Shown: one piece after another, positions 57,945 to 64,000 of the stretch | Position numbering within the stretch: position 1 is the first letter of the stretch | Layout of the letters: each line of letters opens with the position of its first letter | Source: Serendipita indica DSM 11827 | Taxonomy: Eukaryota > Basidiomycota > Agaricomycetes > Sebacinales > Serendipitaceae | DNA: 64,000 nucleotides | Assembly: GCA_910890315.1 (NCBI GenBank) | Contig: CAJVGD010000006.1 | Span: forward strand, 124,001 to 188,000 | Direction: 5' to 3' | Notes under the pieces: generated by a model | What the model was told of the DNA's origin: nothing | The model's database searches: none | The model's input: the letters and a program-made list of their open reading frames with translations, nothing else | Made by a program: the position numbers and the translations under genes

Positions 57945-59689
57945 ATGACGATTAACCTCTTTCAACGCCTGCCGTACGATGTTCTCGACGTTGTATTGTC
58001 ATTTTGGACAGAGGCACCCTCCTTGAGGTTGCACTCGGCAACCATGAGCTGAATCGTCTGTCGTCAAAGTACATCTACGCCGCCGTCGAGTTCCACGCAA
58101 AGGAGACCCGTAAATATAGGCATCGTAGAATGGGCGACGGCAGAGATCCAATTCTATGTGCTCTGGATCGTCGTCCACAGCTTCGACGAGCGGTCAAGAG
58201 CGCTACGATCAACTGTAAGCAATGATGCCTGAACCATCTACTTACTGACCTATCTATAGTGGCAGGTACTCTCGATAATTGGACCGGCGAATACATCGTG
58301 AATGAGGAATGCATCGACATCTTACCTCTGCATCCCAACCTTGAAGAGATCAAGATAGGAATAATATACAATCCAGTTGGATGGGAGAAGATTCTCACCG
58401 CGATAGAAGGGCTCTCTCGGCTGAGGAGACTGATTGTGAACAGCTCTCTCTCGCCTGGCGAACATAGCCTATCAATAGTGAGGGAATTCGAAGTTCACAA
58501 CGGCTATTCTTCCAATGATATGTGGCGAAAGCCTCGATTTGCAAGACGAATACACTCCTTTCAAGACCTTGGCCGCTCGGTACGCATCCTGGGCCGCAAG
58601 GTTTGCATGGCTCATTGGTGGCACAGCGCACTCAAGCGGATTCTATGCCTTTGTTTTCAAACCTTCAGGAACTGACCTGGAGCCCGGATTTAGATTCGCT
58701 ACTATCAATCTGTGAAGGTTTATCGTCTTTGACACGCCTCAGAAGATTAAAACTTTGGACTGGGCGTCAAAACAAGGTTCGTGTATGTACGTGAATGACA
58801 TATTAAAGGACTCAATTATTTCTCTCAAGACCTTAGGCTCCACATTCCCTTCGACAAATCTAACTCAGCTCGTTGAGCTCGCCATTAGGTGGAGCCCATT
58901 CAACGAGCAGGACGAAGACTGCACAATACTCAACTTAATACAGGCAATTGCCGGTAAATCACGACTCGAGAAGCTGGAATTCAGGTGCACGACGCGAAAG
59001 GGTACTCACTTCAACGGTGACAAAATCATGGGTCACATTAACAAAGTGCATGGGCCAACACTCGTTAAACTTAAAATTCCATCTTTTCATATTTCTCTTG
59101 CTACAATTAAGAGACTTTGCACAAAATCACCCCACCTTCAAGGTCTTTGGCTGGGACTCACCCCTTCTATGAAGGTAGGCTTTGAACATCAGGATTGATT
59201 AAGGTGACAAGTGGCTAGACGGGACTTACCTCTGCACTCCAAAACTCGTGCTCCCTTCGATCAATTCGCATCTTCGGCCAGGGTCCCTGGATGTTTTCGT
59301 ATGCGGACGCCTTGATGCGTCAAACGTGTACCAGTCTATCTGCCGTCAAAGTTTTCAGGAAAAGCTTCGAGGTCGGTATGGTGCAATGTACCAAGACAAT
59401 CATTAACTCATGTTAGCGAGGACGCTGGTCGAACGAAAAGTACAAATGGGAGGTAGGCACAACTACTTCCCTCAGAAGAGACACTGACGAGATTTAGGTT
59501 GTCTGGGAATATGATTATACTCTCGAGTGCGCGGTTCGGCGTGTCTGTGGGCCGCTCAAAGTGCTCGTGCCGGCGAGGAGAGTTCGGGTTCCAGCAGCAG
59601 CAGGGGACGAAGATCAAGACGACGACTATGATGACGGTGAATACGTAGATCAAGACGACGATATGGACGAAGACGATCTGGAGGAATAG
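57945..59689 (+). pseudogene. F-box protein, family B copy 3, frameshifted
   Basis: Third paralogue. It starts MTINLFQRLPYDVLDVVLSF, then one base is missing near 58005 relative to the other copies, so the frame passes from the F-box start to a short dead end while the paralogous frame continues as DRGTLLEVALGNHELNRLSS. Downstream exons are otherwise well kept: ILPLHPNLEEIKIGIIY, IEGLSRLRRLIVNSSLSPGE, LTQLVELAIRWSPFNEQDED, IQAIAGKSRLEKLEFRCTTR, VKLKIPSFHISLATIKRLCT, then EYDYTLECAVRRVCGPLKVL and an Asp/Glu-rich tail with a stop at 59687. Beyond that stop, DNA still resembles the paralogue tail (LRDLDAEANENAD). Either a recent pseudogene or an F-box-less protein; a single-base assembly error cannot be excluded. 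Confidence 0.55.
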
Positions 59690-59978
59690 CTCCGGGACTT
59701 GGACGCCGAGGCAAATGAGAATGCTGATTGAAACATGACATGCCTAGGGTCATCTCCACGAATAGGTCATATTGAGACGACAATCTCGAGGGTGATGACC
59801 GAGGATCCCAAGAGTTCTACATCGCTCAATCCTAGCGGTGAAATAACGTGTAGTACGTGTGACTGGCAGAGTGTTTCAACCGCTCGATGTACGACATGAT
59901 TAAAAGGACAAGAATGATTGGTATAGACATGTGAAATACAAAACCTAGTGATGCATATCCAAGAGAAACTCGTCTTCA

Positions 59979-62900
59979 TCATGCGGGGAAAGCCCCTGGC
60001 ACTTGTTGCCTCCTTCTTTCCGGGTGATGGAAGTAAGTAGAGTGTCGTCTCGTTCGTGGCTCCGTTCCTTGGTCTTCCGCAGCAGCCTGGTCATTCGTAG
60101 ATGCATTTCCACTTCGATCATCGGGTGTATCCGTCTCGCCAGAGACCTCTCCATAATCTGAGTCGCTTTCATTCTCATTGCCATTCTCCATTCGATCAAA
60201 GAAGACTTCGCCATCTGGGAGCGTGATGATACCCGTCGCGGGATCAAAGCTCAGCCGATGCGACGCTTGACGAGTAGTCGGTTGTAGATTTTCGCTTGAT
60301 GCCGCGACCGTTTGTGCATTGGAATCACCACCTGTCCCCGTGCCATCGGCATGCGACTCGGAAGCTGGTTGATTCTTGCTGGAGAGGCCAAAGGCGGCCT
60401 GCCCTCGTTTGCGAACGGCGCTGTAGCGGCGTCGGAGCGTGAGCACGACAGTGTTTCCATCGCTGGCCTTAGCGGAGTCGCGATCGACATAGTTTGCAAG
60501 AGTTTGATCCTTTTTCAGTGGAAGCCATGGCGTCGGGAGCACTCCTGTCAGTGCCGGATGTCCATATCGACGCTTCCCTGTGCTGGAAAGGTGTGAGATC
60601 GACATATGTGACAAGACAAAAACTTACTTCAAAACGCCGTGATACCAGTTGGTCATTGGTGGTTGCGACTGTATGGTCGTTAGATGAATCACAAGAGGCG
60701 CATAGGGTTACATACATAGTCTGTACGCTCATCTTCTGGGGCGACGTAGAGCGTCTCATCGTTTTGCGCATATCTTCTGCGATTGAGGTTGCTGTACAGA
60801 GTGTTAGGGACGGTATTTGTGGGTATCACTAGAAACACGGACCTTTGAGAGAGAGATACCGTGCCTGCTCCAGCTCTCAAGCGCGCGACATCGTCTGAGT
60901 CTTCTCCTCGTTGCACCTCAAACACGGAACTCAAGCTCACGAATTTGCTCAAGCCCATGAAATGATGCCATGTTGTCCAACCCCACCAAATTGTAAAGGC
61001 GATAAGGGGTGCCATAATGGCAGAGAGTGTGAAGAACTGTTCCAGAGTGAAGATGCCAGTCATGAGAACTTGAAAGATGACGACACCCCAGATGAGCCGC
61101 ACGAATGTGATCGGCCACGCTTGGCCATGCGACTCGTAGGGTTTATAGAATACTAAAAACCGTCAGAAGTAAGTCTGGATACTGGGAATAGGACAGACCA
61201 AAGAGGAGTTTGTACTTGTAGACCACGTATCCGATACCGAAATAAAGAGCGCCAAATACCATGATTTGCGGCTGAATGACGCTGTACACGATGGTGATGA
61301 CAAAGACGAGGATCGCTTGTGGATAGACGGCTCCGTAATTGATCATAGGCGGCGCGTTCAGTTCCGCAAAGTCTAAAAGGCTTTAGAACTGTGCAGTGAC
61401 AAGGGAAACGATAATACCTCGTGGCGTGCGCGTGAAGAAGGCGATGAAGATAAACCGCGGAATAACGATACCCAGGTTGAGCAGCTGCAGCGGCATAACA
61501 CCCAAAGCTAATAAGGATGAGCATCCGATCTGATAGAGCAAGACAGCCGCTGTACACACCTTGAAGAATGACATAACTCATGAAGAAGCTGCGTGCGCGA
61601 CCCATACTGAGCGCAGCCGCTAGCTTTGTTGGAATCTTGGCTGGAGAGTTTGCGAGATCGCGAACAAGTTGCCAATAGGTCGAGGCCAACAAAAAGATGA
61701 AAACAACGTTGATAAGCAGGAACAAGAAATATCTGTCTAACAGTCAGTAGTATAGCGTCAGAGAACGATATACAGACTTTTTCATCAACGAATACTCGAT
61801 CCAACTGCGCGCTTGCAAGCCCTGAACGTAGGAAAGCCCTAATATCAAAGTGTAAGAAGGCAGGTGCAAATTCGAGAGGCGTACGCACCCTCCAATAAGA
61901 ATGGCAACGCAGCGTTCAAGCCTGTCATGGCCACACTAGGAAGAGAGTTTTGAACCAGGGCTTGGACAGTTGCATTCTTGTCAATCAGTGCTGCCAACCA
62001 CGGCAATGTCTTCTTGATTTCCTTGTAACTGAGGAATCCAGCAAGGGTGGTGACGGGAACGGCCCAGAAGAAGAACAAGAGAACCATGATTGCCATTACA
62101 ATCAATTCTCTGACTTGGCGATTACGAGGTGAAAACGTCATGTTGGACCAAACGACGTCGCGTGGCTCTGGAGCCAGGACGGTTTTGGACTGAGCTTGAT
62201 GAGGCGCATGTACGACTTGTGACGCGATTTGCTAATAGAAATCTTTCAGGGTCGCCTTTCGTCAATTGTAACTAGTGCTTACCGCGCTAGACATCTTCTC
62301 AAAGGTGACAAACGCCGTCGAGGTAGCCTTGAACCTACCAGCTTTGCGCTTCTTCTTGACTTGTTCGTTGAGATCTTCATATTCCTTTTGATAATACTCC
62401 AGTGCATCCACTTTGCGCTTGAACCAACCCGGTCGAACAAGTGGTCGTGAACGATGTGGCACAACGACGCGAGCTGGCTGGCTCTCCATTGCATTGGAGT
62501 CACTCAAATCAATGAGCGGTGCGTGATCTACCCGTACATTCTGCGAGGGGTCGTACGTCTCCACTGTACTCGGATTGCCAACGTATTTCGTCCATTCCCA
62601 TTCCAAGTTGAGCAAGGCTTCTGTCCGTCTATCGATAAGCTTGTTCAGCGTCTCTGCGTGTCTGACCAAGTTGACGCTCTCGACGGCGAGACCCATGTTC
62701 TCAAAGTAGACGGCCAATGCGCGTTCGCCTTGAAGATGTGAGGGGAGATCAGTGACCATGACTGTTCTTGCGGCGATAGAATGCACGAGCTCGAGGGAGT
62801 AGAGCTGCCGAACTCGGACGAATTGTCGGTAATTGCGATAGAGGGACCGCAGCACGAGGCCAGTAAAGATGTAGGTGAACAAGAGTTGGGCTGCTCGGAA

Positions 62901-63635
62901 CGAGTTGGAAGCATTGATAAGGTCGGACCAGTCTGGATCTTTATCTGGGTTATTAGGATTGGTGCCATTGAAAAACATTCGGAGTTGGTCGTCGCCTCCT
63001 GAAGGTGGTTCATCTCCTGGGTCTCCGTCGTCCGAGTGCATCTATGAGAGCGAATAAGCTGGACTCGGCTGTCTTCTGAACTTGCTTACGTAGATGTTCA
63101 ACGGTAGGATTACGAGCAGAGCAAAAATAGACGTAAAGGAGAAGAGGAGAAAGGCCATTTTGAAAAAGGTAAGAAGCTAGTGTTTCGAGATTAGCCAAAT
63201 GTAAGATTTCGTAAGCTGTAGGGCGTACGACAGCGGCGTCCAACCCGACAATCTGCAGAATGACGAGTTCGGGTGTTCTGATAGTGGGCAGAATCCATGA
63301 GAAGAATGTGTTATGCAAATGCGCGTCATGCGGCGAGAATCCTGTTCATATCCCTCGTCAGCGTTTTTATCGCGCATACTGCATGATGCAAGCACCCGAC
63401 CTTTGAGCTTTGTCCGGGGTGCAAAGAGGACTGGCCAACGCGTCCGGCAGTATGAAAACAAGAGGAATGAGACAATTCCAATCGACGCTGAGAGTACGAG
63501 TTGCGTTCTGAGCCAGGGACCCGAGTATTTGATTGTTGGAGGTGAGCCAGGAGGAGCGGCGGGCGTGTCAATGTCGAACGAGGACAGCTCTCTCATGAGG
63601 ACTGCATTTGTGTACAATGTCCAGTACGACTCCAT
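59979..63635 (-). CDS. CSC1/RSN1-type (TMEM63/OSCA family) membrane channel
   Basis: Multi-pass plasma-membrane or ER protein of the calcium-permeable, osmotically gated OSCA/CSC1 family. N-terminal helix GPWLRTQLVLSASIGIVSFL; LFSYCRTRWPVLFAPRTKLK; then a luminal stretch; FRAAQLLFTYIFTGLVLRSL; cytosolic RNA-recognition-like region ARTVMVTDLPSHLQGERALA, VYFENMGLAVESVNLVRHAE, FKATSTAFVTFEKMSSA and DVVWSNMTFSPRNRQVRELI. The channel helices follow: MAIMVLLFFFWAVPVTTLAG, LFLLINVVFIFLLASTYWQL, LLALGVMPLQLLNLGIVIPR, YGAVYPQAILVFVITIVYSV, IQPQIMVFGALYFGIGYVVY, KYKLLFVFYKPYESHGQAWP. The C-terminal tail of about 250 residues is disordered, with FDPATGIITLPDGEVFFDRM, a motif found in the fungal members. 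Around 1,000 residues, over ten exons. No break noticed. Confidence 0.88.
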
Positions 63636-63780
63636 CGCGCAGTAGCGACGTATCGAGTCTAAGTGCCGTGTCTGCAGAGTCCAAGCACCTTTACCACAGT
63701 CGGGTACTCTATGTCAATTCTTTATAAGCAGTCTCCAAAGAATACAACCAGTCGTGAGATTCATATCATATATCCCAAAG

Positions 63781-63970
63781 TTAAACCTCCTTTTCTGCCT
63801 CTTCTTCACTCTGCTCATCTCGCCTTCCTCTCGGTTTTCTATCCACAAAGTTTGCAATCCCAAGGATTGTACCAGTGCAGCAAATGGTCATCAACAGCAC
63901 GGCGACGATAACTCCTGGACCCAGAACTGCCGTTCCAACTGCTCCAGCACGTGTCGCCGCCAGCACACCT
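63781..63970 (-). CDS. Last exon of an unknown membrane protein (partial)
   Basis: Minus-strand open frame with a long hydrophobic run (AVLGPGVIVAVLLMTICCTG, TILGIANFV) followed by a charged C-terminus (DRKPRGRRDEQSEEEAEKEV) and stop at 63781. There is no ATG directly upstream in frame; an AG acceptor (AATAG) occurs just before, so this is probably a 3'-terminal exon whose upstream exons lie outside the window. Could also be a chance open frame. Divergence from the CSC1 gene does not apply, as both are on the minus strand. Confidence 0.4.
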
Positions 63971-64000
63971 ATTACATGGTGACCGTACTTTCTTAAAAGA

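Overview
This 64 kb window is nuclear DNA of a filamentous basidiomycete. The genes are packed closely and broken by many short GT-AG introns of about 45 to 90 bases. Protein similarity is closest in style to Agaricomycetes, and the expanded F-box families plus the secreted ricin-B lectin family would fit a Rhizoctonia/Ceratobasidium-like fungus; the genus is an inference. I recognise 35 genes or gene remnants. No rRNA, convincing tRNA, CRISPR array or intact transposon was seen.

Layout from left to right. 0-6.3 kb holds three tandem F-box/leucine-rich paralogues (family A). 6.4-10.6 kb is the importin Kap123. 10.9-22.5 kb carries two paralogous secreted lectins (ricin-B repeats plus a 'macrofage activating glycoprotein'-type region) in opposite orientation. 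Between them lie a RING protein, a nucleotide-sugar/triose-phosphate-type transporter, GDP-L-fucose synthase, GDP-mannose 4,6-dehydratase and an ArfGAP. 23-24.2 kb is a divergent pair of ribosomal protein genes, eL38 and uL14, sharing an 83-base promoter. 25-28.1 kb is an NLR-like STAND protein (alpha/beta hydrolase, NB-ARC, TPR). 28.8-53.5 kb is mostly housekeeping: tubulin cofactor C, a conserved mitochondrial-looking protein, CTP-dependent diacylglycerol kinase, a SnoaL-like protein, a LYC1-type lysine acetyltransferase, Surf6/Rrp14, PIG-F, SF3B5, Puf6, a LIM-RhoGAP, 3-hydroxyanthranilate dioxygenase, Rad17, an ALDH7 aldehyde dehydrogenase, epsilon-COP, the Obg GTPase Mtg2 and a 62-residue membrane protein. 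53.8-59.7 kb is a second, unrelated tandem triplet of F-box genes (family B), two of whose members are decaying. The window ends with a CSC1/RSN1-type channel and the last exon of an unknown membrane protein.

Functional links. GDP-mannose dehydratase and GDP-fucose synthase are consecutive enzymes sitting side by side on one strand, with a Golgi-type sugar transporter converging on them and an ArfGAP diverging from them; together they suggest a capacity to make, and perhaps import, GDP-fucose. Several unrelated genes are paired head to head over 50-170 bases (eL38/uL14, Surf6/PIG-F, Puf6/RhoGAP, ALDH7/epsilon-COP, small membrane protein/F-box, dehydratase/ArfGAP) and probably share bidirectional promoters. 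The F-box arrays show birth and death: an in-frame partial duplication, a possible exon-to-intron change, premature stops and a frameshift.

Gene spans below run from start to stop codon including introns. Many internal splice sites were placed by eye from frame, GT-AG signals and paralogue or family alignment, and are not transcript-supported.
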